A stretch of DNA of 64,000 nt from Charina bottae (Eukaryota; Chordata; Lepidosauria; Squamata; Charinaidae), in the NCBI GenBank assembly GCA_023362775.1, contig JALMGJ010000015.1, positions 12,783,001-12,847,000 on the forward strand, in the 5' to 3' direction. Of this stretch, positions 35,981-47,039 are shown one piece after another. Within the stretch, counting starts at the first letter, position 1. Every line of letters starts with the position of its first letter. A program made the position numbers and the translations under genes. Below the pieces are notes generated by a model, which searched no databases, was not told the origin of the DNA, and saw nothing but the letters and a program-made list of their open reading frames with translations.

Positions 35981-36173
35981 GTCAATTTGCTACTTATAAC
36001 ATATGTGGCAAGGTTGGCATCAATAATTTAAATCTAATTGCAATGTTATATTATGGGGAGGTGTTTTCTCACAGAGATAGAGAGGGAGCACTAGGCTTGA
36101 ATTTGCTGTTGTTCTCCAAGCAGATTGCTCATTAGAAACAAATGCCGTGTGTCCATGCATTTATACACTAGGG

Positions 36174-36282
36174 CAGTGTTTCTCCACCTTGGCCGCTTTA
36201 AGCTGTGTGGACTTCAACTCAGCTATGAATACTGGGAGTTGAAGTCCACACGGCTTAAAGCAGCCAAGGTTGAGAAACATTG
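36174..36282. mobile_element. Palindromic hAT-type MITE, 109 bp
   Basis: CAGTGTTTCTCCACCTTGGC pairs with GCCAAGGTTGAGAAACATTG, and the halves match to the centre ('ggacttcaactc' against 'gagttgaagtcc' type arms). A perfect duplication CACTAGGG flanks it (36166-36173 and 36283-36290). Same family as 15513-15646. Confidence 0.93.
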
Positions 36283-36290
36283 CACTAGGG

Positions 36291-37264
36291 CATCAGAAAG
36301 GGATACTGGTGCCCTTGCATTCTTCAAATCACAGCTGCTGGGAAGAACTATGGAAGGTGCTACCATCCTCCCGTCCTTCCTAGAACTTTCTGGCTGTTTG
36401 TCATCTATAGAAAAGATTTATCACTCTCAGATACAAGGGGCAGTTGAGATTCCCAAATCTATCTGGCTGAGTACCACGCAACAAAGAAGGTTGGTCTTTA
36501 TCCCAATTCAGTAGGGTTCTTTTTGTTAAGTTCTGGCAGAAACTTGCCACTAGCCATAGTGACTGCCCATCATCTTCTAGCAACAACAGACATCTCACAA
36601 CTTTAATTTGGCCATTCCCCCCACAAAAGTGCACCCAGCCCTTTCCAGACCAATGGCTGCATTTGGTTTTCGAGTGGCATGCTGGAAGACAAACTCCAAA
36701 AAAACAGATAGGAGACTGAAGATAAAGAAGCAGCCAACCCTACTCTCAGAATACGAAACCTGTCTTCATTAACATTAGATTTTATATTTAATCAACCAAA
36801 TATAGTTGATATGATTACCCCCCCCCATGTATATAAGAATATCTCCCTTTTGAAACATGCAAAATTGCATGAGGGAGCCTGGGCTGGTCTATGGCCACAG
36901 ATTATGCACCCCCTATTGTAAGCTACCAATTCAGGAGGAATCAGGTGGCCTAAGAGATCAATAAATCCACACCAGAGTGTGTAAAACATTTGATTATAGG
37001 CTGACTCTTCACCGCGAGCAAAGAATGAGCTGCTCTTTTAAAAGCCTGTCGTCAAAAAGGCAGAAAAAGTTAAACATTCTGTTTCATGTCTGCTACAGGG
37101 CAGGACGTATGCTCCTGTCCGATTCTGCTTTCAAAGACCATTTCTTTGCTCTATGAAAGCTTCACACATTTGACCACATTTGACTTCTCTTTCCCAAAGA
37201 CCCTGGTTCAGATACTTTCCAAAACTATAAATATACTCAGGATGAATACAGCTGAATTAAGTCT
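36291..37264. other. No recognised feature
   Basis: Nearly 1 kb without a supportable gene or repeat. Confidence 0.35.
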
Positions 37265-38287
37265 CCATCTATCATTTTTAATTGCAATTTTACTACTGCA
37301 ATGTGCTGTACATGAGCTGCCAGAAATGACATATGCATATTCATTGTCTCTAAGTGCCAGGGATATATTACATCTGTGCTGTAGGCCCTGCACTGGCTGC
37401 CAATTGGTTTCCAGGTGCAATTTAAAATACCAGGTTTAACATATAAGCTCCTATATGGCTTGGCACTCTGAGGTATCTCCAGGACCACTTTCCCCAACCA
37501 GAGTTGATACACATGTCCCAAGAAACATTGCAGGTGGTCCTTTACTTCCATGAGGGTGGGTGCCTGATGCCAGGAGGTGGTGGTCTTCCCTCATGGCCTC
37601 TGGACTTTGGAATAGCCCTCCCATGGAAATTAGACTTGCCCCAATGTTGATTGCCTTCTGGAAGCTGATTAAAATGGAGATCCTCTGAGGAGCTTTTTTA
37701 GTTTAATGGGATGATGCTCTCATGTTGTTAAATTGTGGCATGTCATTCGTAGGCTGACCATATTTCCTTGAGACAAAAACGGGACATTGGGATCGCAAAA
37801 CGGGACGGGGTCTTATGTAATATTCCGTATTCATGAAAAAGACAGGGGTCCCAGCCCCCTCGGTCCGCGTGATTGGCTCCCACCTGCAAACCCCGCCCCC
37901 TGGTCCGTGCAATTGGCTCCCGTCTGCAAACCCCACCCCCGGTCCCACCTTTGCCGTGTGCTGATAGGCGGGAGGGCTTCCTCTTCCGGGCTGCCTCCAA
38001 TCAGCAGCTCCGGCTCGGATTCTCCTTCCACGCCATTCCCGCCAGGTTTAAAAAATGGGACAAAATTGAGATTTTTATTGAAACGACGGGATGGTTGAAA
38101 AATGCTAAAAAAAATGGGACTGTCCTGTTCAAAACGGGATGTACGGTCAGCCTAGTCATTCGGTTTATTTTAGAATGGATACTGCTTTTATTCTCAATTA
38201 CTTATTGTTTATCATGGATGTTTTGGATTATGTTGTATATCGCTGAGAGTATTTTGATTGTGGTATTATAGAAATTCAATAAATGAA
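37265..38287 (+). pseudogene. L2-clade LINE 3' end, split by a MITE
   Basis: The left part (37265-37749) has 'ctactgcaatgtgctgtacatg' and 'cctgcactggctgccaattgg', corresponding to the C-terminal reverse-transcriptase region of L2-type LINEs; the right part (38155-38287) carries the 3' UTR and an 'attcaataaatgaataa' ending. Stops are frequent. The 405-bp MITE at 37750-38154 sits between the parts. Confidence 0.7.
37750..38154. mobile_element. hAT-type MITE with two CCAAT/GC-rich units
   Basis: Ends TAGGCTGACCATA and TACGGTCAGCCTA are inverted repeats; the 8-bp duplication GTCATTCG is perfect (37742-37749 and 38155-38162). Inside, a unit of about 40 bp containing 'attggctcccNtctgcaaa' and a C-rich GC-box-like run occurs twice from about 37862. 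Bases 37948-38037 resemble LTR sequence at 46052-46140. No coding capacity. Confidence 0.95.
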
Positions 38288-38329
38288 TAACTATCTGCTC
38301 CAGTTATTATGACATTTCCCTCTTTATAT

Positions 38330-39430
38330 GTAGTAGTTTATTAATTGATTAGTCCTGTGACCTTATCAGTAAAATAAAATAAAATAAATACAATACAAAG
38401 ATAAAAATACAATAATAAAATACATATGTGATAATACATAGAGTCAGAAATCAGATATATGAATCTCCCTTACAGGATACCCCAATTTGTTCAATGTATT
38501 GAGTTCTAATGACCGTTGCCTTAGTTATAAACTTAGCAGTCCTACGTACAATATGCACATTTGAGCCCAGGAGGAAATAAGACTGGTTTGGATCCCAGTG
38601 TGCTGTTCTTTCTAATAAGGATGATAGATATTTATGCCTAATGGATGCATATAATTGGCAATTGAACAAAATATGAAAAATATTTTCAATGGTTGGAGGA
38701 CCGCATATGCAGGTTCCCTCATGATATGGCAAGTGGTGGAAGTGCCCATATTTTGCCATGGAATCCAGCAACTCAAATCTAGCTCTAGAATAGGCCCTTC
38801 TTAAAGTTTGTGGAATACTCATTGATATATACTTTTCGGGTTGAAATATAATTTTATTCTTAGCCAACCATCTTAAAGATCTATTTTTAGTTAATAATTC
38901 CATGTCAGTTTGTGCACTAATATCCAGGACTCGCTGTTTAAAAATTTCCCTTGCCTGTGAGACCGTTGAAAGCAAATACTGAATAGAAAACCCATGTCTT
39001 AAAATAACTTCATAAAGTTGGCTGATCCAGGAATTGGGCTGTGCCATATTTATCTGTTCCGTTAAGCATATTTTGGGAAGTCTATCAGAATCCATTTGTT
39101 GGATCTTCAGCCAATATGTAAAAACTTTAATAATTAAATGACTATGTAAGGAATGGATACCTAATTCTGCTCTGACTGCAGGGGCAGACGTATTTTTATC
39201 AGTTCCCAATATGGATCTTAAAAAGCGAGTTTGAATTTGTTCAAGGGGGTAGCTTTATTTAAACCCCATAATTCTGCACCATAGGTCAGCATTGGAACTA
39301 TTTTGGCCCTAAAAACTTTCAATATAGGAGTCAGAGTGCCTGGATAATTGATTTCCCTCTTTATAGGCACTCTACCTAAAAGGTTAGAGGCCTTTAGCTG
39401 AAGTTGGAAAGGTTCAAAGAAAAGGAACTA
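38330..39430 (-). pseudogene. Vingi/Jockey-like LINE, 3' third
   Basis: A 252-residue open frame (39209-38451) and its upstream continuation (YGAELWGL, PLEQIQTRFLRSILG near 39210-39290) match the region after the reverse-transcriptase core of Jockey-superfamily LINEs. Near the end a CxC...H...C pattern is visible: CICGPPTIENIFHILFNC (about 38655-38715), the zinc-knuckle-like C-terminal motif of that group, followed by YASIRHKYL. The tail is an AAAT-rich run near 38340-38400. The reverse-transcriptase core itself is missing (5' truncation). Related to 5870-7205 and 58094-58340. Confidence 0.78.
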
Positions 39431-40484
39431 GAAAAATCTGGAACCCACCTAGAATCCATTAGGATTGAGAAAGTAGTTAAATCACATAGGAAGGAAGAAG
39501 ATTGCTTCTCTGGAGAACAGACAGCAAACTACCAGCTCATCTGTGAGCTTAAGTGATTGGTGTAATTTCCAAATGTGCATCAATAGATATCAATGAACAC
39601 ATGTATTTTTATGCAAATCTCTGCCTCATTTGGTCCGTGTTTTAGATATGTTTGTATCCTGCTTAATTGGTGAGGGGGGGGGGCAATACAGCTAAATATT
39701 AGAAAGCATTTGGAAGAACAGGGGGGCAGGCCTATAGTTTTGCACATGGCCACCTACCGTATCTCTAGATGTAATGTTCTTTTTATTACAAAAGTCATTT
39801 TCCTTTTTATTTTCCCTACAAAGGAACAGTGAGGCTGAAGCCACTTCTATTTCTTCAGAGAATGAGCTCTCTGGTGATCCCTTTAGAAATCAAAAGAAAA
39901 TGGCTGTAACAGATCTCTTTCCTACTCCTGAGCCTTAAGCACAGTTCTGAATTCCCAACACAATTGGTCACCTTGCAGTTACGTTAACAGCTTTCATGCA
40001 AGAGGAAAGCAGGGCAGAAAGAGTGTGTCAAGCCAAGATGTATAAGAAAGGCACACCATTATTAGCATTGTTTGGAATACTGGCAAGAGCAAAGGATCCA
40101 AGGCTGAGACTAGACCAGTTCGGTTACCAAGGCAACAAGCAGGGGCATCGTTGATGGAGGATGGGCTGGATCACCTACTCTGAATCGAATCAGAAATAGC
40201 ACGCCAGCAGTGGGGAAGTGGTAAAAGTGTGACCAAGGTGTCCCTTTCTTGTCCAGTTGAAAATGTTTTTTGAGTGGCCTGGCAACCATTATTGGGAAAC
40301 ATCAATTTGAAACTATTGTTTTGTTAAATAACAAAACCTAAATAATAGCAACAACACCCGCAACAATTTACAGAACTAAAAGGTAACCCTAGACAAAGCA
40401 AAGAAAAATAAATTTAAAGTCAGTACCAATCGGTGAGTACTGATAGGCATGCAGAGATAGAGATAGACACACATATTTTGTTAT
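39431..40484. other. No recognised feature
   Basis: About 1 kb without a supportable gene or repeat, apart from short G runs near 39674 and 39721. Confidence 0.35.
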
Positions 40485-40830
40485 TTATTCGTTCAGTCGC
40501 TTCCGACTCTTCGTGACTTCATGGACCAGCCCATGCCAGAGCTTCCTGTCGGCCGTTGCCATCCCCAGCTCCCCCAAGGTCGATTCCGTCACCTACAGAA
40601 TATCGTCCAACCATCTTGCCCTTGGTCGGCCCCTCTTCCTTTTGCCTTCCACTTTCCCTAGCATCAGCATCTTCTCCAGGATATCCTGTCTTCTCATTAT
40701 GTGGCCAAAGTACTTCAGTTTTGCCTTTAATATCATTCCCTCAAGTGAGCAGTCTGGCTTTATTTCCTGGAGTATGGACTGGTTTGATCTTCTTGCTGTC
40801 CAAGGCACTCTCAGAATTTTCCTCCAACAC
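40485..40830 (-). mobile_element. BovB/RTE LINE 3' end
   Basis: Minus-strand coding remnants CGCWRKILRVPWTARRSN-like (frame start at the truncation), LKYFGHIMRR, LEKMLMLGKVEGKRKRGRPR and RWLDDIL. Nearly identical in plan to 20993-21363, including the same truncated 3' region, so both belong to one subfamily. Flanks contain a loose CACATAT repeat that may be the duplication. Confidence 0.92.
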
Positions 40831-40906
40831 CCGCACATATATACCCTGGAAAAATACAGCACTGAAGAAAGTGGGACATGGCCATGCAAAATAATGATGA
40901 TGATGA

Positions 40907-41098
40907 TCTGTAGGTTGAGTCATGGCAACTGGATTTCTTTCTTTTGGTTGAAACGTTTCGCTGCTTGCCCAAGTAGCTTCTTCAGTCTGGGCAAAAGTTG
41001 GTGAGGGGACACCATATACTGTATGTCTTCCAGGGTGGCTGTATTGACCTTACACCTGATTGGCTTGTTAATTGGGCAACTGAGGTGTAGATAGTGTA
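40907..41098 (-). mobile_element. Penelope-like element fragment in a GAT repeat
   Basis: The fragment shares 'actggatttctttcttttggttgaaacgtttcg' type sequence (40930-40960) with 21671-21982. Both sides are (GAT)n runs (40893-40906 and about 41099-41122), which fits insertion into a microsatellite with GATGATGAT as target duplication. Confidence 0.65.
40948..40990 (-). ncRNA. Hammerhead ribozyme motif (Penelope-like element)
   Basis: Minus strand: CTGAAGA (40985-40979), a stem GCTACTT/AAGCAGC with one A-C mismatch around a GGGC loop (40977-40960), then GAAA (40959-40956) and CGTT. Same design as 21751-21795. The mismatch in stem II may weaken it. Confidence 0.6.
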
Positions 41099-41122
41099 GA
41101 TGATGATGATATGATGATGATA

Positions 41123-42089
41123 ATGCAAGCTAAGATTATTACTGCTCATACACTTAGTAAAGCTTCCTTTTTCTCACCTTAACAGTTAAAATTCAGTAGC
41201 AATTTTTGGAGGGGCTGCTTCTGCCCCTAAGGGCCTTTTCCAAAGCAATCACTCCTCTGTGGTGTGGCTAGACTCCCCATCCTAACATTATGAAAGCAGT
41301 TCAGCTGAACAAGAAAAGGCCCAAGGTAAGGTCTGACCCTCAACAAAGGTAATATCCATTCAAAGACTCAGATGAGGCCACAGGAGATAGAATCCTGGAG
41401 TTTCAGCAACAGCCAAGGAGTCCTTGAGTTAATTTTCTTGATTTAACGCGGTGAGATTGTCCCCACCTATTTAGAAAACCAAAAAAAAAATTGGCTTTTC
41501 TATCCCATCTTCTGAGGAAGTCGGTCTAGCATCATCTCCACTGTTTATCCACAAACAGGAAAACACATTTTCATGCAATAAGAATTGTGTAGCATTCCAA
41601 CTGATTTCTTAACCAAAGGTAAAATACTAGGTGGAGACTGCCATTTATTTCTCCTTTTATTGTTATTAAAGTCCTTTTGAAATTTCTTTGGTTCCCTAAA
41701 TTTTATTTATATTTCTGTGTCTCTCTGTATGTAGATACATAGATAGATATTGAAGGAGAGATGGAGAGAGAGAGATGTTAGCTGCTACAAATGTTGTTTT
41801 TTAGCATGATAGATATACATTTAGTGCATAATTTAAAAAAATAATAATAAAGACCCACACCTCAGTATCAGCACCAAAGAACAGAAGGCTCCATTTACAG
41901 AAGTTAACACTCTCCCCACAATATGTGGGGTAAGTGAGGTTGCCATTGATTCTCAGTTTTTTTCAGTTTATAATGTTTTGATCCATGCTGTCTCTCAACT
42001 GATCGAGGTACTAAAGTTAAATCAAAGCTTTTTAGAAAAATGCATATATACACACATACACACAACACACACCAACCTCACCTGGTTTT
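41123..42089. other. No recognised feature
   Basis: Unassigned AT-rich sequence; short ACAC runs near 42050-42070. Confidence 0.35.
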
Positions 42090-42178
42090 GCAGAAAAAAA
42101 TGAGATCAAAGAAATGCAGGGGAGATGGGTGGGATATAAATATGACAAATAAATAAATAAATAAATAAATAAATAAAG
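42090..42178 (+). mobile_element. LINE 3'-end stub
   Basis: 'gcaggggagatgggtgggatataaatatg' (42117-42145) followed by (AAAT)n is the common LINE terminus. Confidence 0.65.
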
Positions 42179-43418
42179 TACAGAAACTTTTTTGGTTGGT
42201 TACATCTCCATCCTGTCAGCACAGACAGCAAACTTCTTTTTAAAAATATAAAGGGGAAAGCTGCTAGGTTTTGCTTTAATTTTATTTGAACCATGACATC
42301 GTGGTTCCTTAGGTGGCTCTTGAGAAAGGGGAAATGATCAAGAGGGTCCACTAGGGCTGGTGATGTTATCTTGAAGCTGTAATGCCACCCCTTTTCTGGG
42401 TAGACAGAAGAATTCTATGTCTAGCTTCCTTTGGCAGATAAACATCCGAAAATAATTCTTGCTGTTATTATGTATTTATTTTTATTTTATTAATTAATTT
42501 ATTTAAATTGATTGGCAGCCCAGGTCTGCAGTGGCCTTGCAGACCTCAGGAGGGAATGCTGTTCCCGAGGGCAGGAGCTGTTGCTAAGTTTGTAATTGCA
42601 GCTTGTAGAATTCAAGCTTTGCTAATAGCAAAGGAGACTAAGAGTGATCATAAGTCCTTTTCTCATGCGTGTTATGCAGAGTTTTTGTGTTGTCTGATTC
42701 TGTGACTTAGAACAGATACTTGACTTGATGCTGAGAGTCCCAGAGATTGTGCATGTCCCTGTCCCACCATGGTTCCACCAGCTCCTCTGGTGAAAACGCC
42801 AATATTTATTACAAGCATCAAGCAGAGAAAATCTACTTGGTACCTACACTACTTCTCAACACAGAGCAAGAACAAGTACCATGTTGTTCTTTATGTCAGG
42901 CATCAAAACATCTTGACATAGCCCTGATTAAACTGCCCTGAATCCAATATTGAAGTAGAGTGGATGATGAGGGTTATAGTTCTGTTTATGTGTCTATAAA
43001 TACATGCTAGTATTATCAATAAGTACAAATACTTGTCAACAAAAAATCTTGCAAAGCTTTGCAAGCTCCATAGAAAACTGAACCTGAGTAGATATTGTTG
43101 CTCCTCTGAAACTTATCACTGCACAGAGGCAAATAAAATAAGTATAACAGTCTTGTTTGACAGAACTGGTGAAGCCAAAAGCTGGTGGAATACAGAGAAC
43201 GCTGCTCTTAGATCTTCAAAACCTTCCTATTCTTTTTATGCCCCATGCAATTCCTTAGGTGATCCTCAGAATCTTCTTTGCTATTCTAAGGGAGAAAGGG
43301 TTCTAAATGTGCACCATTTAAACCTCCCTGAAACTAGTGGACTACAGAGACACCCAGAGTAAGAACCCATGGAAACAGATGTTCAGATCATTTTTCCAAA
43401 GCCATGTCCCTATATCAA
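42179..43418. other. No recognised feature
   Basis: About 1.2 kb without a supportable gene or repeat. Confidence 0.35.
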
Positions 43419-43564
43419 GGTAAAAGGTAAAGGTTCCCCCCGCACATTTGTGCAGTCGTGTCCGACTCTAGGGGCCGGTGCTCATCTCCGTTTCTTAGCC
43501 GAAGAGCCAGCGCTTTCCAAGACGCTTCCACGGTCATGTGGCCGGCATGACGCGTGCGGAACGT
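43419..43564. mobile_element. Dispersed squamate repeat with 9-bp TSD
   Basis: The segment 'ggtaaaaggtaaaggttcc...cgtgtccgactctaggg...catgtggccggcatgacgcg' is a sequence I recognise as widespread in squamates, but I am unsure of its class. A 9-bp duplication CTATATCAA flanks it (43410-43418 and 43565-43573). It is GC- and CpG-rich compared with its surroundings, suggesting recent arrival. Confidence 0.75.
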
Positions 43565-43573
43565 CTATATCAA

Positions 43574-45213
43574 AGTGAATACTAATTGAAGGGTCGGTAG
43601 CTACAACTCAGTTTTCTGACCTTCTGAAGGACCACAGAAAACATCACTGAAAGGATACATCTAAACATTGGGGGGGTGTTAAGAATGGGGTAAACTGGTC
43701 CCATACCCACCTTAAATTCATCCAAAGATCAGCCATATTGCTTGAAATCACACCACCAAAATTTAGTACTCATTTTGATTGAATCTCAGGGGTGTGATCT
43801 CAGGCTGCTTGGAAAGACACATGTTGTATCTCCTATCCATGATGAAGGTGGTGATAGTGATGATATTTTACACCACTCTTCCATTCTGAAGGAGTCCAGA
43901 GGGATGTACAAAGAAATCAATAAATTCTATCTTCCATAAAGGCAGTTTGATAAAAGCAATCAATAAAAACACATAAACTGTGGCTTTCATATCAGAACTG
44001 TAGTAGAGAAGTAGTGGGACTGTAGAGGCAGGAGAGGATAGACTATATTTCTGCATCAAAAATGCCTAAATGGGCACAGAGAACATCCACATATGGATGC
44101 ATAAAACTTCAAAATACCAACCTTTAAGAATAAGCATTAAGGGACCAACTAATCCTTACATTTTTAAAATAGTTTTCATTGAAAAATTGCACTACCAACA
44201 TTGAAGTATAACTACATTTTCACTTAAGCAGTTATTCAGAAAATGAAAATCAGGTGCATTAAAATGCAAACTAAGTTAATTTCTTCTTTATCCTTATCCC
44301 TGTCAAAGGCTACAAAGGTCTGCAATCCACTCTTTTTCAACACAACTGCGGGCCCAAATGAAAGCATTACAGTTTTGAACTTGTATTTTAAATAGCCTCA
44401 GGAGTCTAGTACATTAAGGGATATTTGGGATTAATCATCCTCCTTGACCTTTTCATTTTCCATTTTCTGGACAGGCTGTTGTGATTATTTTACACATAGA
44501 AAGTTATTTATCTGCTCAGCAGTCAACACCGCTATTCATAGTTTGGCCATGTTCACTAACTTTAATAGTCCCTAGCATACCAAACACCAGTTAGATTTTG
44601 CTTTCTTCATACCATCCATCATGTCATTAAGCAATTGGGTTGAAGTTGGAATCCTGAGAACCAAGGAAGTTTTCCCTGAAGACTCCATGGGTACTTCTGC
44701 AAAAGGTCAATTCTGTGAATGGATTTCTTAGCGCAGGACTGATTTCTGATAATGCAAGAAACAAATGTCTGATTTCAATATCCATGGAGGTCTGGTCTAG
44801 ATGGAAAACCTGGAAAAGGAACAAAGAGATACCCAACACATGGAAGTGTTTTTTTAAAAAAATGAAAATGAAAACTCTGCCCACGCAGAGTTTGGAGACA
44901 CAAAACTGTAGGTAGCCCTTCTCATAGGAATGCTTTCAGACATGAGATTGACTCTATCTAACCAACACGGTCATGTCTTGAACAAGTAACATCAGAAAAC
45001 AACTTCTACTTAAGCTGACACACTCTGTGATGCTGAAATCCTATTCCCAACCATGTAATAGTTCTGATACATCTGGAGGTTATCAAATTTGGAAAAGCTG
45101 GATTCCATGATATACATTTATTTCTTCTAATTTTATCTTTTTGAACTGATCAGTAGGAAAAGGTTTTTAAAAAAAGAGAGATAAAGCATGAATCCTGATC
45201 TCCCACCAGCAAC
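43574..45213. other. No recognised feature
   Basis: About 1.6 kb without a supportable gene or repeat. Confidence 0.35.
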
Positions 45214-46220
45214 TGTCCTGTCCCAACAAAGCTCGACACTGGAAGCGGTGTTTAAAGATCTTTATTTACAAAATCACAAAAGGCAGCCCAATTGACGAAG
45301 GGCACCGGACTACTACTGGCTGGGTCCGGGGAGTGCCCTTCCGTAGGAACTCGACTGGTCATGGAAACGACCCGAGGCTCGAAGCCGGAATTCCGAACGG
45401 TTTCACGCAGAGGTGCAGTGGTAAGGCAAGGCAGTCCTTCAGCGGAACACATGGCCTCAGTACACAGCAGGAATTCGGGCAGACGCGCGGTATCAGGGCA
45501 AGTCTGTACCTCTGGGAAGCACGTGGCAGCAGGCAATGGCTGGAGAGCAGACGGATGCGCAGTAGCAAGGCAAGTCTGTACCTCCGGGAAGCACGTGGCA
45601 GCGGGTGACGGCTGGAGAGCAGATGGATGTGCAGTAGCAAGGCAAGACGGAACCTTTGGGGAACACATGGTAGTGGATGACAACTGGAGAGCAGACGGGT
45701 GCACAGCAGCAAGACAAAACGGAGTTGCAGGGTCCGGAGCAGCGATCACAAGGCAGGGCTCAGAGGGGCAGGAATCCCGGCGGCGAGAGGGTCTGGCGCG
45801 GAGATAGGATCCGGAGCAGTGGCAGAATGCGGCTTGGAATTGGGTCCTCGGACAGCGGCGGCCCTCGTCTCTGGCACGGAATCGCATGTGGCGACAGGAA
45901 CGCAATCCGCAGAGCATGTGGGTGCTGAGATAGAACGGTTGTCTCTGGCAACTGGTGCTGGGTGTGCTAGCCCTTTTATTGTTTGAGTTTGGCGCCATTT
46001 GCGGCCAGGAGCCAATCGGGCCCCGCATTGCTCAGCCCGCCTTTCCCACCTCCTTTGCCGCGCACTGATGGGCGGAGGTGTTTCTCCTTCCGGGCTACCT
46101 CCAATCAGCGGCTCCGGCTCGGATTCAATTTTCACACCATCACAGTTTCTTCCAGTTAACGGCTTGTCTTCCTCTGACTCAGAATCCAGCATGGCAGCAG
46201 GCCCAGGCTCGCTCCTGACA
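45214..46220 (-). mobile_element. Solo LTR, 1007 bp, with 72-bp tandem repeats
   Basis: On the minus strand the element runs TGTCAGGAGC...GGACAGGACA, with a perfect 5-bp duplication GCAAC (45209-45213 and 46221-46225). U3 carries a CCAAT box (about 46010-46016) and a TATA box AATAAAAGGG (about 45974-45983); AATAAA is found near the 3' edge (about 45258-45263). Four 72-bp repeats lie between. No gag/pol genes adjoin it, so it arose by LTR-LTR recombination. The layout suits a Gypsy-type or ERV LTR; class uncertain. Confidence 0.92.
45425..45712. repeat. 72-bp tandem repeat, four units, inside the LTR
   Basis: Units begin at 45425, 45497, 45569 and 45641, each with GGCA(A/G)-type starts and the 'gcacgtggcagc/ggctggagagcaga' body; the first and fourth are more diverged. 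Because 72 is a multiple of three, several frames stay open on both strands, which explains the long but non-family open frames here. Confidence 0.95.
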
Positions 46221-46800
46221 GCAACACAGAACTGCTATACTTCCTACTCTACTGGTTTCAACTACAATCCACTATATAAGGAAAACCTTATAGTGGGCTA
46301 CAAAAATGTTAATGAACCAGTGGCACAAATGAGCTCTTAGACAATTCAAGAGATGTTCCTAGTCACTCTTAGTGGAAAGGCATAAAGAAATGTTTTTAGT
46401 GCTTTCCACAAATTATGCTTTGTTCTCCCCCACATGTCCCATGGTTTTTCTGTCCCTAGAAAAGGTACACATATGCACCAGCAGGTTATGTTGATGTTGC
46501 TATGGAAACCATATGTCTTCCTAGCCATATGTTTGTTCTTAGTTTCTTCGAAATGCTACCTGTCAAGGTTGGATTCATCTGCTGCTTCAAACAAATCAAC
46601 TAAAATTAAACTCTCCTTATTATGGGGCAAGATGACAGTAGACCTGAGTCCTGTTTTGGAACATTCAGAAAGTGCAAAAAGCCAATACCCCATTAGTCTA
46701 AATGACGTAGAAGAGGAACAGTTTCATTGTAACTGGCAAAGGTCAAATTCCTCAAGAGTTCATACAGCTGAGGCAGAAGTATTCCTTCTCTTTTTTAAAT
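46221..46800. other. No recognised feature
   Basis: About 580 bases with no supportable gene or repeat. Confidence 0.35.
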
Positions 46801-46925
46801 GGGCCTGTAGTAGCTCAGTGGTAGGGCACATGTTTTCCAGACAAATATTTCCAGATTGTATCTCTGTCTTCTTCTGTTAATAGGATCAGATGACAGGAAA
46901 GACCATGGAGAACCACTATCCATTC
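46801..46925 (+). mobile_element. tRNA-derived SINE fragment
   Basis: 'cctgtagtagctcagtggtagggcaca' (A box) then a decayed B-box region and 'aggatcagatgacaggaaagacc' (46883-46905), a phrase characteristic of the squamate SINE also seen at 8096. Confidence 0.6.
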
Positions 46926-47039
46926 TGACTTAAAGGAGAGTGTGATCCAACAGCTCTTTTATGCTTTTGACAAATTCAAAAGCTATGGAGTAAGAGGACA
47001 GATGCTCCCATGAATTGGTAACTAGCTCAAAAGTAAGAA

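Noticed and set aside
45252..46192. Long frames on both strands of the 45-46 kb LTR (171 to 258 residues)
   Set aside because: They arise from GC-rich sequence and a 72-bp repeat that keeps frames open; LTR boundaries with a perfect duplication explain the segment, and no retroviral protein motif is seen.
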